The notes beneath the pieces were generated by a model that did no database searches, was not told the DNA's origin, and saw only the letters and a program-made list of their open reading frames with translations. From the NCBI RefSeq assembly GCF_028747805.1, contig NZ_CP114887.1:3142001-3206000 (forward strand): 64,000 nt of DNA, given 5' to 3'. The position numbers and the translations under genes were made by a program. This stretch comes from Solibacillus daqui (GTDB taxonomy: Bacteria; Bacillota; Bacilli; Bacillales_A; Planococcaceae). Of this stretch, positions 18,146-27,840 are shown one piece after another. The number at the start of each line of letters is the position of its first letter. Position 1 is the first letter of the stretch.

Positions 18146-21100
18146 ATGATTACCGAAACGAACTTATTACATCCACTACTGCTACGAAAATACGTTGAAC
18201 ATTTCGAACGCACAATGTTAGTACAGCCGATAGAGCATATTTTATCTGAACAACAGGCACTAGAATTACTTGTGCAGCTTCAACAAAAAACAAAAAATAA
18301 TCCATGGCTTTTTCAGCCAGTTGGTATTACAAATTTTCAACAGCAGTATGCGATTGTTTATGAAGACTTTTTGGGACAATCATTACAACAGTATCAACAG
18401 CAGCACCAGCTATCATTACATGAAATTATTCAAATTGCACTGGAGCTGACAAACGCATGTATTAGCTTTCATCAACAAGGTGAAACGATTGAGTATTTTT
18501 CACCTCGTTTGATTGCGATTCAGCCTAAACGCCATAAAATTAAATTAGTTGCACCAATGACTGCAAAACGAGCTGTTACTAATATGCACGCTCACAATAT
18601 ACAAGAAGCCGTTTATAATGCACCAGAACAAACGGGTCGAGTTGTTGCAGAAATCGACGAACGTACAGACCTTTACATTTTAGGTACGATACTTTTTGAG
18701 CTCATTACAAAAAAGCCACTATTTCAAGCAGACAATATTGGCGATGCGCTCTTTTTTGTATTAACGAAAACCCCCGACGAACATTTACTTGAAGAGCATT
18801 GTCAGCTAAAAATATTACAAGACATCACGTTAAAGCTATTGCGAAAAGATAAAGTAGAGCGTTACCAATCGGCAATAGGCCTACGTCATGATTTACATAA
18901 GGCAATGGATTTACTAATACAGCATCAATTCAATGCATATTTTGCTCTTGGCGAACAAGATTTGCCTCTACTACCGATGTTTTCATCAAAATTATATGGC
19001 CGAGAAAGCGAGCAAATCGTTTTACAACAGGCCTATAACAAGGCAAAAGCCGGCAACAAGGAAATCGTTTTTATTAAAGGGATTTCAGGAATTGGAAAAT
19101 CATTCCTCGCTAAATCTTTAATGAAGCAAATTATTAATGATCACAACTATTTTTTAGAAAGTAAATTTGAACAATTACAAGAACAGCACTCATTTCAGCC
19201 AATTGTCGAACCTTTACGTAAATTACTACAACAAATTTATTTAGAGGGTGAACAGTCCATTGAAAGCTTTCAAATAAAAATGCACGAAATGGAATTAATA
19301 CTTACTGACAGTTTAATTCTACTCATCCCTGAGCTTGAATGGTTTATTAATGAAGAGTTTCGCATCGTGCAAGAAAGCAAGCAGTATACACTTCAATTAA
19401 ACGCAATTATTTTTGCTTCAATCGAAAAAATACTGCATATTTTTGCGCTCCTAAAAAAAACACTTGTCATCTTTATTGATGATATGCAATGGGCTGAAAC
19501 CGAGGTAATTCAAATTTTAGAACAAATCTACAACCAGTATGAAGGTGGTCATTTACTAATAATTATTGCGAGTCGTGACGAAATCTGCCATGCAAACAAT
19601 GAACTACTACTATGGCAAAAAGAATTATCTGCTTTTAGTGCTATTCAAGTTCATTTACTTTCCCAAAACCATATTTTTTCAATCGTTAGTGATGCTTTAA
19701 AATCTCAATGTGAAACCGCCCATATCGTAGCACAACGTATTTTCCAAATGACTCAAGGAAACCCCCTTTTCGTCCACGAAGTATTAAGGATTTTTATTAA
19801 AGACAAAACGGTTTTCTATCATTTAGAAAAAGGGCTCTGGGAATATGATGTAGAAAAACTTTACCAAAATATAGGAAACACAGACTTATTTAGCTTTATA
19901 GAAAGTCGCATGAATATGCTTTCGGAAGCGTCATTATCTTTGTTACAAATTGCGTCTTGCTTCGGACATAATTTTGACTTCGAACTTTTATTAAAATTAG
20001 TAAATGCACCTTACTATGAAATACTATCTAATTTAGAAGAGTTGATTTCAAATGGCTTTATTCAAGCACTTGATACACTCTTGGATTTTAAACATGAATC
20101 GATTATTGAAAATAGCCAGCAGTTAAATGCGATGAAGTTTCAATTTGTGCATGACCGTATTCAACAAGCTGCCTATGAAATGCTGCCTCATGATGTGCGT
20201 TTAAAAACGCATTTTTCTATAAGTCAGTTATTACAACGTGAAGATGTTCGTGAAAATCAATTGCAAGCTCTTGTTCGTCAGCTAAATCAATGTATGGAGT
20301 TACTTTCTGCTACAGAACATCAGCAATTAGCTCTTTGGAACTACGAACTTGGCATTAAAGCGAAAAATGCTGGTCTTTATAGTAATGCGCGTCTATATTT
20401 CAATCAAAGTTTACGATTTTTACCAGAGGAAAAATGGATTTCAATGCGCGAAGAAACGATTCAAATCTATATGGACATTGGAGAATGTGAATATTTAGTA
20501 GGAAATTATGAGCAGTCGAAAAATTATATTTTTGAGGCGTTATCTCATGCGAAATCAAAACTTGAAAAATTAAAAATTTATCGTTTAATGTCGCTCATTT
20601 TTATTGAAGAAGAAAATTCAGAGCTCGTTCTAAATGCAGGATTACAAGCAATGGAACTGTGTAATCTTAACATTAAGATTGAACCAAAAACTTGGGAAGT
20701 TGCAAAAGAATTTATTCTTGTAAAAATGGCGCTACGTAACAAAACTAATGAACAGCTACTGAACCTGAAGCCGATTGAGAACGAAGAAATCGATGTTGTC
20801 ATCCAAATTATGATTAACATCGTAAGTAACTCATTCCGTATTAGTCAAAACTTAACAGGTTTAATTTTACTACGCTTGATGCGATTACAATTGCAATACG
20901 GTGCACCAACTGAGAGTGCCATTGTCTTTATTAATTATTCTTTATTACTCATTTCAGGTTCAAATGACGTTAAAGAAGCATTACGTTATGGCAAATTGGC
21001 GGTATCAATGGCGGAAGAAACTGAAAATACATATATTAAATCTCGTGTCTATTTTATATATAGTATTTTCTTAAATCATTGGGAAAATGATTTTGAGACG

Positions 21101-23230
21101 AGTATACGATATATGAGAAATGTTCAACAAAATATGGAACAACTAGGTCTATATTACAACGTTACTGCTATGTCATGTTTTTTATGCAGTGCAAAGTTGC
21201 TTGATGGACGTTCCTTAGAGGAAATTTCTGAGGAATTAAGCTTGCAACAAAATCTTTATGGAAAATACCCGAGTGTTTTAGCGGTTGATTTTTTAGAAGA
21301 ATTTAAGTATTGGGTTCGTGTTCTAAAATCACCTAGTGCGGAGCTTATTTGGAATTCACATATTACTTTAAAAAATGATGAAGCTGTATTGGTAATGCAT
21401 TACACGCTGCGCCTTCGTATGGCTTATTTATTTAAAAATGAAACGCAAATTAAATCGTTGCTTCAAGATTTAGCAAAACAAAGTGAAGAAGTCTATTCAT
21501 TACCAACAACACCGATTTATCATTTTTTCCGTACACTTTGTTATTTTGACTTTTTACAAGGTCGTCAATCACATAGTTTTTCGAAAAATGTATTTCGTAA
21601 AGAAATCGCGGCTAGCTTGCGCCATTTTAAACATTGGTCAAAACATGCACCGCACCAATATGAGCATATTTATATGACTTTAGTAGCCGAAGAGTATGCC
21701 TATAAAAAGCAATACAAAAAAGCAACTCAAGCTTACAATGAAGCACTTCAGCTTGCAGAAATATATCAGTTTTGCCATGATGCAGCAGTCATTCATGAAC
21801 GAATGGCTTTACTTTATATGAATCAACTAGAAACCACGAAGGCAACTTATCATATTACTCAAGGTATCGAAAAACTTCGAGAATGGGGAGCAACAACGAT
21901 AGCAAATAATTGGGAACAGGACTATTCAGATTATATTACAACACGTGTAGTCAAATCATTGCCCATCCTTTCCTACGATATGATTAATTTATTTGATGCA
22001 ACGCATTTGTTGGCAAATGAAGATTTTAATATAGAACAATTATTGCAACAAATGTTAAAAACGATGTTAAAACAGGCAAATGCCACTTCTGGATACTTTG
22101 TTCGCTATATAAACCAGCAATATTCTATTTTAGCAAACGCGACAAGCAATCAACAGCCCATCCCTATTTCATTACCTGCACAACTTACAGAGCCTTCGAT
22201 GAAAATTATATTCGATTATGTTCTGCAACTTGGGGAAGTTTTTGTGATCGGTAACTTAGAGAAAGACCCTTCCTATAAACATATGAAGCGCTCAACAAAA
22301 TCTGTATTATGTATGCCAATCAAATACAAAGGGAAAATTCAGGCCTTTTTATATTTAGAAAATCAATTATTAGTTAATGCCTTTAGCAATGTACAGTTGG
22401 AATTATTACGCCTTATTGCTACACAAATGGCCGTCTCACTAGAAAATCTGGAAATTTACAATGAGCTTGAAAATCGTGTAAAAGAACGAACAGCAACACT
22501 CGATCAAATGAACGTTTCACTAAAGGAAGTCAATGAACGCCTAGCGATCAATGAGCAAGAACGTAAGAAATTATTACAAAGTATTTCGCATGAATTGCGT
22601 TCTCCATTAACATCAACATTAGGTTATATCGAATCCATTTTGGACGGGGTTGTCAACGAAAAGGAACAGCAAATGTACTATTTACGACGTAGCCATGACC
22701 GTTTAATTTCACTTAATCGGCTAATTCAAGATTTATTTGAGCTAGCAAAATTAGAAGCCGGGCGCATGGACTTTACTTTTAATACGCTAACAGTGCAGGA
22801 ATTTTTCGAGCACTTTGCATATCGTTTTGAATCGAATGTATTAGAGGCGAATTTAGCTTACTCCGCTTCAGGAAATTTAGAGCCAAACTCCTACGTAAAT
22901 GTGGATTTACTAAGAGTGGAACAAGTGATTTCAAACTTAGTTTCAAACGCCATAAAATATACGGAAAAAGGACGTGTCGCGCTCAAAATGTCGATAGAAG
23001 AAGAGGAGCTCGTTTGTATAATTGAAGATAGTGGTATCGGGATTCCTGAACATGAATTACCATTTATTTTCGATAGTTATTTCCGCGCTTCTAATTCAAA
23101 TATATTGAATTCGCACGGCATCGGCCTTGCTATTTGCAAGGAAATCATTTCACAGCATAATGGAAAAATCTATGCGGATAGTAATGACATGGGTTCGCGC
23201 TTTTACTTTACAATGCCAATACAGCATTAA
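18146..23230 (+). CDS. Pseudokinase-AAA ATPase-GAF-histidine kinase fusion protein
   Basis: 1694 residues from ATG 18146 (AAAGGAG upstream), with no membrane helix. Domains in order: a Hanks-type kinase-like domain (1-270); an AAA/STAND ATPase with Walker A GISGIGKS (312-319) and Walker B LVIFIDD (440-446); a long TPR-like helical region (about 690-1270); a GAF domain (about 1293-1440); a coiled linker; and a histidine kinase with His1482 in SISHELRSPL, the N box NLVSNAIKY (1597-1605), DSGIGI and HGIGLAICKEI. The kinase-like part keeps an APEQ segment and the helix after it (DLYILGTILFEL) but has no HRD or DFG, so it is probably inactive. Such fusions are known in cyanobacteria as multi-sensor multi-kinases. 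No response regulator is adjacent. Confidence 0.85.
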   Translation: MITETNLLHPLLLRKYVEHFERTMLVQPIEHILSEQQALELLVQLQQKTKNNPWLFQPVGITNFQQQYAIVYEDFLGQSLQQYQQQHQLSLHEIIQIALELTNACISFHQQGETIEYFSPRLIAIQPKRHKIKLVAPMTAKRAVTNMHAHNIQEAVYNAPEQTGRVVAEIDERTDLYILGTILFELITKKPLFQADNIGDALFFVLTKTPDEHLLEEHCQLKILQDITLKLLRKDKVERYQSAIGLRHDLHKAMDLLIQHQFNAYFALGEQDLPLLPMFSSKLYGRESEQIVLQQAYNKAKAGNKEIVFIKGISGIGKSFLAKSLMKQIINDHNYFLESKFEQLQEQHSFQPIVEPLRKLLQQIYLEGEQSIESFQIKMHEMELILTDSLILLIPELEWFINEEFRIVQESKQYTLQLNAIIFASIEKILHIFALLKKTLVIFIDDMQWAETEVIQILEQIYNQYEGGHLLIIIASRDEICHANNELLLWQKELSAFSAIQVHLLSQNHIFSIVSDALKSQCETAHIVAQRIFQMTQGNPLFVHEVLRIFIKDKTVFYHLEKGLWEYDVEKLYQNIGNTDLFSFIESRMNMLSEASLSLLQIASCFGHNFDFELLLKLVNAPYYEILSNLEELISNGFIQALDTLLDFKHESIIENSQQLNAMKFQFVHDRIQQAAYEMLPHDVRLKTHFSISQLLQREDVRENQLQALVRQLNQCMELLSATEHQQLALWNYELGIKAKNAGLYSNARLYFNQSLRFLPEEKWISMREETIQIYMDIGECEYLVGNYEQSKNYIFEALSHAKSKLEKLKIYRLMSLIFIEEENSELVLNAGLQAMELCNLNIKIEPKTWEVAKEFILVKMALRNKTNEQLLNLKPIENEEIDVVIQIMINIVSNSFRISQNLTGLILLRLMRLQLQYGAPTESAIVFINYSLLLISGSNDVKEALRYGKLAVSMAEETENTYIKSRVYFIYSIFLNHWENDFETSIRYMRNVQQNMEQLGLYYNVTAMSCFLCSAKLLDGRSLEEISEELSLQQNLYGKYPSVLAVDFLEEFKYWVRVLKSPSAELIWNSHITLKNDEAVLVMHYTLRLRMAYLFKNETQIKSLLQDLAKQSEEVYSLPTTPIYHFFRTLCYFDFLQGRQSHSFSKNVFRKEIAASLRHFKHWSKHAPHQYEHIYMTLVAEEYAYKKQYKKATQAYNEALQLAEIYQFCHDAAVIHERMALLYMNQLETTKATYHITQGIEKLREWGATTIANNWEQDYSDYITTRVVKSLPILSYDMINLFDATHLLANEDFNIEQLLQQMLKTMLKQANATSGYFVRYINQQYSILANATSNQQPIPISLPAQLTEPSMKIIFDYVLQLGEVFVIGNLEKDPSYKHMKRSTKSVLCMPIKYKGKIQAFLYLENQLLVNAFSNVQLELLRLIATQMAVSLENLEIYNELENRVKERTATLDQMNVSLKEVNERLAINEQERKKLLQSISHELRSPLTSTLGYIESILDGVVNEKEQQMYYLRRSHDRLISLNRLIQDLFELAKLEAGRMDFTFNTLTVQEFFEHFAYRFESNVLEANLAYSASGNLEPNSYVNVDLLRVEQVISNLVSNAIKYTEKGRVALKMSIEEEELVCIIEDSGIGIPEHELPFIFDSYFRASNSNILNSHGIGLAICKEIISQHNGKIYADSNDMGSRFYFTMPIQH

Positions 23231-23325
23231 TTTTTGAATTGCTTACAATCTCCTATGCCTTTGAATAGGAAATCATGCATATTCTATGTTATTTTTATGA
23301 TATGGCATTTAAGGAGGCGTTTGTT

Positions 23326-23532
23326 GTGTCACTTTCTAAAAGTGGTTACTTAACATTATTTGTCGGCATTATTTTATTAGTTGTTTCGATTTTTTTCACA
23401 AGTGGTTGGGGTTTAACAGCTTGGATGATCTTATTTATCGTTAGCCTTATCCTTTGTACAGTGGGAATCATTATGCTAATCATTCAATTAATGCGCCAAA
23501 TAAAAGAAGACAAAGCACGAAAACTACAATAA
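23326..23532 (+). CDS. Small two-helix membrane protein
   Basis: 68 residues from GTG 23326, with a perfect AAGGAGG 8 bases upstream; the longer frame lacks a site. Two hydrophobic segments (about 7-25 and 30-54) are joined by a short SGWGL turn, then a charged tail (RQIKEDKARKLQ). Not recognised as a named family. It follows the giant kinase gene by 95 bases and may be co-transcribed. Terminator immediately after. Confidence 0.75.
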   Translation: MSLSKSGYLTLFVGIILLVVSIFFTSGWGLTAWMILFIVSLILCTVGIIMLIIQLMRQIKEDKARKLQ

Positions 23533-23535
23533 AAA

Positions 23536-23579
23536 TAGGAGCAGATAAAAAAATTAGATTTTTATCTGCCTCCTTTTTA
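23536..23579. terminator. Bidirectional terminator
   Basis: AGGAG and CAGATAAAAA pair with TTTTTATCTG and CCTCC (one unpaired C), ending in TTTTT. It lies between the small membrane protein gene and the convergent UPF0158 gene. Confidence 0.85.
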
Positions 23580-23939
23580 TAAACGTTCCAGCCATTCTTG
23601 CATTTTCTTTTTTGTGTATTCTTGTTCATAATCGTACCACGGATTTATAATTCCTAAGCTGTTCGCTGTTTCTTGAAATGCACGAAACGGTTTACGACCA
23701 TTTAATGCTTGAAATAATTTTTCTTCGAGTTCTCCTTCATACTGATTCGAAAAATCAACCATTACTTCATACATTTCACGCGACTCTTTATATGGTACTA
23801 GCTCCAAATTTTCATCGTCTTCCCAATCATTGTTCAACATTTCTAACACATCGACCTCTTTTGTCATACGATTGTAGACAAATCGAAAATCCTGTGCCCC
23901 GTTTAAAAATGCGTCTGCTAAATGCTCTAATAATTTCAT
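23577..23939 (-). CDS. UPF0158 family protein
   Basis: 120 residues if the last of three consecutive ATGs is used; a GGGTG site allows any of them. The pattern DFRFVYNRMTKEV ... EVMVDFSNQYEGELEEKLFQALNGRKPFRAFQE is that of the UPF0158 family, acidic cytoplasmic proteins of unknown role. A small 52-residue gene lies about 190 bases upstream on the same strand. Start uncertain, family call fairly good. Confidence 0.75.
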   Translation of the reverse strand: MKLLEHLADAFLNGAQDFRFVYNRMTKEVDVLEMLNNDWEDDENLELVPYKESREMYEVMVDFSNQYEGELEEKLFQALNGRKPFRAFQETANSLGIINPWYDYEQEYTKKKMQEWLERL

Positions 23940-24125
23940 CATCATCACCCATTATAGTTTACAAAAAATATAGCTCGACTTGTCGAATAGATTTATACGA
24001 CAAAAACAATCAATTCTAGTGGACTGATTTCCACAATGAGCGCTAAAGCCTACCCTAAAAACCTGTTCTTTCCACTATCATCAGCACGGAAGTTTTATCT
24101 CTGAGTGGCTTCTCGGACAATATTT

Positions 24126-24284
24126 TTACTTGTCTTCTTTTATTGAAATAATTTTTACCGCGTCTTCATAGTGGATACGTACCGTTTTTCGTGCAAGTAT
24201 CGATGATCGTGCCTTTACCGGAACAACTTTTTTCTCGCCATTATGTTCGATTTCTACTAAAAAACATTTCGCACCACACTGCAT
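24126..24284 (-). CDS. Small 52-residue protein
   Basis: ATG 24284 is preceded by AAGGAGAGTGG at good spacing. The product begins MQCGAKCFLVEIEHNGEKKV and ends IKEDK, with two cysteines in a CGAKC pair and a basic middle (KARSSILARKTVRIHYEDAVK). Codon use looks like that of the neighbours, and no competing gene overlaps it. The Cys pair may bind metal or be chance. Family not recognised. It is followed by UPF0158 on the same strand. Confidence 0.65.
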   Translation of the reverse strand: MQCGAKCFLVEIEHNGEKKVVPVKARSSILARKTVRIHYEDAVKIISIKEDK

Positions 24285-24418
24285 AATAACCACTCTCCTT
24301 CCATCATTATAATTTCCTAAAATAGTTTACGCGAATAATATACAAAAATGATCGAATGTAAAAACAGCTAATGGTACACTGATACTAAACTAACAACTGT
24401 CAATTGAGGTGAATACGA

Positions 24419-25321
24419 ATGAATAAACGAAAACGTGCGCTTTGGGGCTTTATTATTGGCGATGCATATGGTGTGCCGATGGAATTTATGGAGCGTGATA
24501 CATTTAAAGTAGATGATATGATTGGTTACGGTTGCTGGGATGTACCAGCAGGAACGTGGTCAGACGATAGCGCGATGACACTTATTACAATCGAACATCT
24601 AATACATGATACATCTATTGCAGATTTAAAACAGGCCTTTTGTGATTGGGCATTTCGTGGCTACTGGACTCATAATGATGAACCTTCATTTGATGTTGGT
24701 TTAACGATTTCAGAAGTTCTAAATCGTTGGGAGAAAAACGGGCCTTTTGAACAGGCGAAAACCGATGAAAAAAGCAATGGAAATGGGGCATTAATGCGTA
24801 TTTTACCAATTGCTTTATATAGTTATAAGCGTAGTATCGAGGAACGCTATGTGAAAGATTATGCTACGTTAACACATGGCCATATTCGTTCGACGCTTTG
24901 TTGTATGCATTATACATATGTAGTACATCATTTAATGGATGGTATGACGGTTGCACAAAGCCTTGAGAATGCAAACAAGCAATTACTCCCCTTATTAAAT
25001 TATTATCCAAATGAAAAACCACATTTTGAGCGTATTTTTTCAATCAATGAGTTAACACGCGATGATATTAATAGTAACGGCTATGTCATCCACACACTCG
25101 AAGCAGTATATTGGAGTATGCTCAATAGTTCAAGTTACTATGATACTATTTTCAATGCCGTTCACCTAGGAAGTGATACCGATACGGTTGCTGCGATTGC
25201 TGGTGGAATTGCTGGCATCTACTATGACGAGTTAAATGTACCTGAGGATTGGATGGAGTTAATTCCAAAACGCGATGAAATTAACAAATTGTTAGATCGG
25301 TTTGTAAAAGTAATTTTTTAA
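24419..25321 (+). CDS. ADP-ribosylglycohydrolase family protein (DraG-like)
   Basis: 300 residues, typical length. The fold's metal-binding pieces are visible: GFIIGDAYGVPMEF, the Asp pair at 49-50 in TWSDDSAMT, and LGSDTDTVAAIAGGIAGIYY near the C-terminus, which binds the two Mg2+ ions. Enzymes of this family remove ADP-ribose from arginine or other targets, or hydrolyse related nucleosides. The target cannot be inferred. Start with GAGGTG 7 bases upstream. It is a single-gene unit: the convergent CNNM genes share its terminator, and no ADP-ribosyltransferase is seen nearby. Confidence 0.9.
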   Translation: MNKRKRALWGFIIGDAYGVPMEFMERDTFKVDDMIGYGCWDVPAGTWSDDSAMTLITIEHLIHDTSIADLKQAFCDWAFRGYWTHNDEPSFDVGLTISEVLNRWEKNGPFEQAKTDEKSNGNGALMRILPIALYSYKRSIEERYVKDYATLTHGHIRSTLCCMHYTYVVHHLMDGMTVAQSLENANKQLLPLLNYYPNEKPHFERIFSINELTRDDINSNGYVIHTLEAVYWSMLNSSSYYDTIFNAVHLGSDTDTVAAIAGGIAGIYYDELNVPEDWMELIPKRDEINKLLDRFVKVIF

Positions 25322-25373
25322 ATATAAAGTGAAAGTAAATCGTGGCAAAGTTGCAATATTTCAAAATTAAAAC

Positions 25374-25399
25374 AGTCCCCCAAATTTTTTCGGGGGACT
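25374..25399. terminator. Bidirectional terminator
   Basis: AGTCCCCC (25374-25381) pairs with GGGGGACT (25392-25399) around an AAATTTTTTC loop, between convergent genes. Confidence 0.85.
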
Positions 25400-25406
25400 A
25401 CTTCTT

Positions 25407-26468
25407 TTATGTTGTGGCAATCATACCATCATCTTCATCTTCAATTTCACCAACGATTTCGGTTAAAATATCTTCCATTGTTACTAAGCCAATTGTGACA
25501 CCTTTTTCATTTGTTACAATTGCCATATGATTACGCGTTTGCTGCATTTTTTTGAGTACGTCTTTAATCGCTTTATACTCTTTATAACGCGGGATTTCAC
25601 GAATGAATGTTTCAATTGTTCCTTCACGCCCTGCAGCAATATCCGTTAACATTTCCTTCGTATTAATAAATCCAACGAAGGCTGCTGTATTATTACTACG
25701 GTCAATAACTGGATAACGCGTATATTCATATTCATCAATTACCGCAAGCGTCTGTTCAAGCGTAAATGATTTTTCTAGCGTAATCATTTCACTGCGTGGA
25801 ATCATGACTTCTTTAAGCTTACGTGAGTCAAATTCAAAAATATTTTCTAAATACGCAAGCTCGGTTTGGTTAATTTCTCCACCCTCATAGCTTTGCGTCA
25901 CAATCATTTTTAATTCTTCCTCTGAATACACCGTATCATGTCCAGCCGGTTTTACGCCAAAGCCTTTTAAAAGTAAACGTGCCGAACCATTTAATACCGA
26001 AATAAATGGTGCCGTCACTTTACCGAACCAATATAGTGGTGGTGCAAGCAGTAGCGTCATTTTTTCCGCATATTGAATTGCTAATGTTTTTGGCATTAAC
26101 TCACCAAGTACTACGTGTAAAAACGTTACAACTGATAATGCAATAACATATGATAATGCAGTCGCGACCGCTGCTGGAACATTGAAGTGTTCAAATACTG
26201 GGTGCAGCATTTTTTCAACGGTTGGCTCACCAAGCGCACCAAGAATTAATGCCGTAATCGTAATGCCAAGCTGACAAGCCGATAAATAATAATCTAGGTT
26301 TTCTGTTACTTTTTTAGCGGTAATTGCTTTTTTATTCCCCTCTGATATTAGCTGATCGATACGTGACATACGTACCTTTAAAATCGAAAACTCCGCTCCT
26401 ACGAAAAACGCAGTTAACGCGATGAAAAGGGCTACTAATAGTAAATTAATAATGATTATACTGTCCAA
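25407..26468 (-). CDS. CNNM/HlyC-type membrane protein, short form lacking the CorC domain
   Basis: 353 residues from a TTG start. A DUF21/CNNM membrane domain (about 1-190, three to four helices, VGAEFSILKVRMSRIDQL) is followed by a CBS pair (about 205-335; MIPRSEMITLE and MAIVTNEKGVTIGLVTMEDILTEIVGEI). It stops soon after the second CBS motif, so the C-terminal CorC/HlyC domain present in its neighbour is missing. Relatives include YhdP/MpfA, linked to Mg2+ efflux. It is a tandem paralogue of the next gene, 38 bases downstream of it, and shares the same unusual hairpin-containing start region. Confidence 0.85.
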   Translation of the reverse strand: MDSIIIINLLLVALFIALTAFFVGAEFSILKVRMSRIDQLISEGNKKAITAKKVTENLDYYLSACQLGITITALILGALGEPTVEKMLHPVFEHFNVPAAVATALSYVIALSVVTFLHVVLGELMPKTLAIQYAEKMTLLLAPPLYWFGKVTAPFISVLNGSARLLLKGFGVKPAGHDTVYSEEELKMIVTQSYEGGEINQTELAYLENIFEFDSRKLKEVMIPRSEMITLEKSFTLEQTLAVIDEYEYTRYPVIDRSNNTAAFVGFINTKEMLTDIAAGREGTIETFIREIPRYKEYKAIKDVLKKMQQTRNHMAIVTNEKGVTIGLVTMEDILTEIVGEIEDEDDGMIATT

Positions 26469-26473
26469 TTAAC

Positions 26474-26499
26474 TCCCCCACTTTGAGGGACTCACCTCC
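26474..26499 (-). promoter_or_regulatory. Hairpin between ribosome site and TTG start (short CNNM gene)
   Basis: Read on the minus strand: GGAGGTGA (26499-26492), one base, then TCCCTC-AAAGT-GGGGGA (26490-26474), then GTTAA and the TTG start. Unfolded, the ribosome site is 23 bases from the start. With the stem formed the effective gap is about 6. The same layout occurs before the upstream paralogue. Confidence 0.7.
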
Positions 26500-26506
26500 G
26501 AGAAAA

Positions 26507-27835
26507 CTATTGTTTAAATTCGTATTGTTTTAAAATGACTTCTTTAATTTGTAAGTGATCCATATCGCCAATTACCCAAGCATGGTCATCATATTTGAGT
26601 GTATCCCCTATTTGTAGGTCCTCTCCGTTTTTCACAGTATCGATATTCATATGCTGAATCCAGCCACCGATTGTATCAATATCTTCACTATTCTCGAATT
26701 CAAAGCCGAAGCGGTCCTCTAGCTCTACAAGTAATACACGTGCACTAATTGTATATTCATTTATACCAGTTTTTCGAATTTCGTCTACTTCATCTTCATC
26801 GAATTCATCCCGAATTTCACCAACGATTTCTTCTAACACATCCTCCATTGTAAGAACGCCTGCAGTTCCACCAAATTCATCTAACACTACCGTCATATGC
26901 ATTTTTACTTGCTGCATTTTAAGCAGGGCATCTTGAATTGGCGTTGCTTCCATTACATATGGGATGTTACGCAAGAATTGCTCTAACGTAAATTCACGTT
27001 TTGAAACGATATAGCTTAATAATTTATTGGCATTGACTACACCGATAATATTATCTTTGTCATTGTTTTCTACGATTGGATAACGCGTGTAGTTATGTTC
27101 ATCTAAAATCGCGATAATTTGCTCGGCATTCATGTTTTTATCAAGTGTCACAAGGTCCGTACGTGGTACCATAATATCCTTGGCCATACGCTCATCAAAC
27201 GAGAATACATTTTCTAAATAGGCAAGTTCTTGCTGGTCAATTTGGCCACCTTGGAAGCTTTGCGCCATAATAATTTTCAACTCTTCTTCGGAGTATGCTT
27301 GATCTTCACTTGCTGATTTTACGCCAACTACTTTTAATAATAAGCGTGACGTACCATTTAATGCTTGAATGAATGGATACATTACCTTACCAAAATAGTA
27401 AAGTGGTGGTGCTAATAATAACGTCAATTTTTCTGAAAACTGAATCGCTAACGTTTTCGGAGCCATTTCCCCGATAACAACGTGTAGGTAGCTGACAATT
27501 GCTAGTGCAATAACGTAAGACATTGCCGAAGCTACGACATCCGACACATTAAAATAATCGAATACCGGTAATAACAATTGCTTTATGTAAGGCTTAGTAA
27601 ATGCCCCTAAACCAATCGCAGTTATTGTAATACCTAATTGACAGGCAGATAAATAGTAATCTAAATCACTTACAACCTTTTTGGCGATGACCGCCTTTTT
27701 GTTACCTTTTGTAATCAACTGGTCAATGCGTGATTTACGGATTTTTACGACCGCAAATTCTGCCGCCACGAAAAATCCTGTTAACCCTAAAAAGATGATT
27801 AATAAAATAATGTTTACAATGGTGTTTATGTCCAA
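26507..27835 (-). CDS. CNNM/HlyC-type membrane protein with CBS pair and CorC domain
   Basis: 442 residues from a TTG start (TTGGAC). Domains: DUF21/CNNM membrane part (1-195, FFVAAEFAVVKIRKSRIDQLI), CBS pair (about 210-335; MVPRTDLVTLDK and VVLDEFGGTAGVLTMEDVLEEIVGEI) and a CorC/HlyC domain (about 345-435, ending in VIGDMDHLQIKEVIL). The family, often labelled hemolysin, includes MpfA/YhdP proteins needed for Mg2+ export or tolerance. It is transcribed before its shorter paralogue. The start is unusual: ribosome site and TTG are brought together by a hairpin. Confidence 0.9.
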   Translation of the reverse strand: MDINTIVNIILLIIFLGLTGFFVAAEFAVVKIRKSRIDQLITKGNKKAVIAKKVVSDLDYYLSACQLGITITAIGLGAFTKPYIKQLLLPVFDYFNVSDVVASAMSYVIALAIVSYLHVVIGEMAPKTLAIQFSEKLTLLLAPPLYYFGKVMYPFIQALNGTSRLLLKVVGVKSASEDQAYSEEELKIIMAQSFQGGQIDQQELAYLENVFSFDERMAKDIMVPRTDLVTLDKNMNAEQIIAILDEHNYTRYPIVENNDKDNIIGVVNANKLLSYIVSKREFTLEQFLRNIPYVMEATPIQDALLKMQQVKMHMTVVLDEFGGTAGVLTMEDVLEEIVGEIRDEFDEDEVDEIRKTGINEYTISARVLLVELEDRFGFEFENSEDIDTIGGWIQHMNIDTVKNGEDLQIGDTLKYDDHAWVIGDMDHLQIKEVILKQYEFKQ

Positions 27836-27840
27836 TTACT

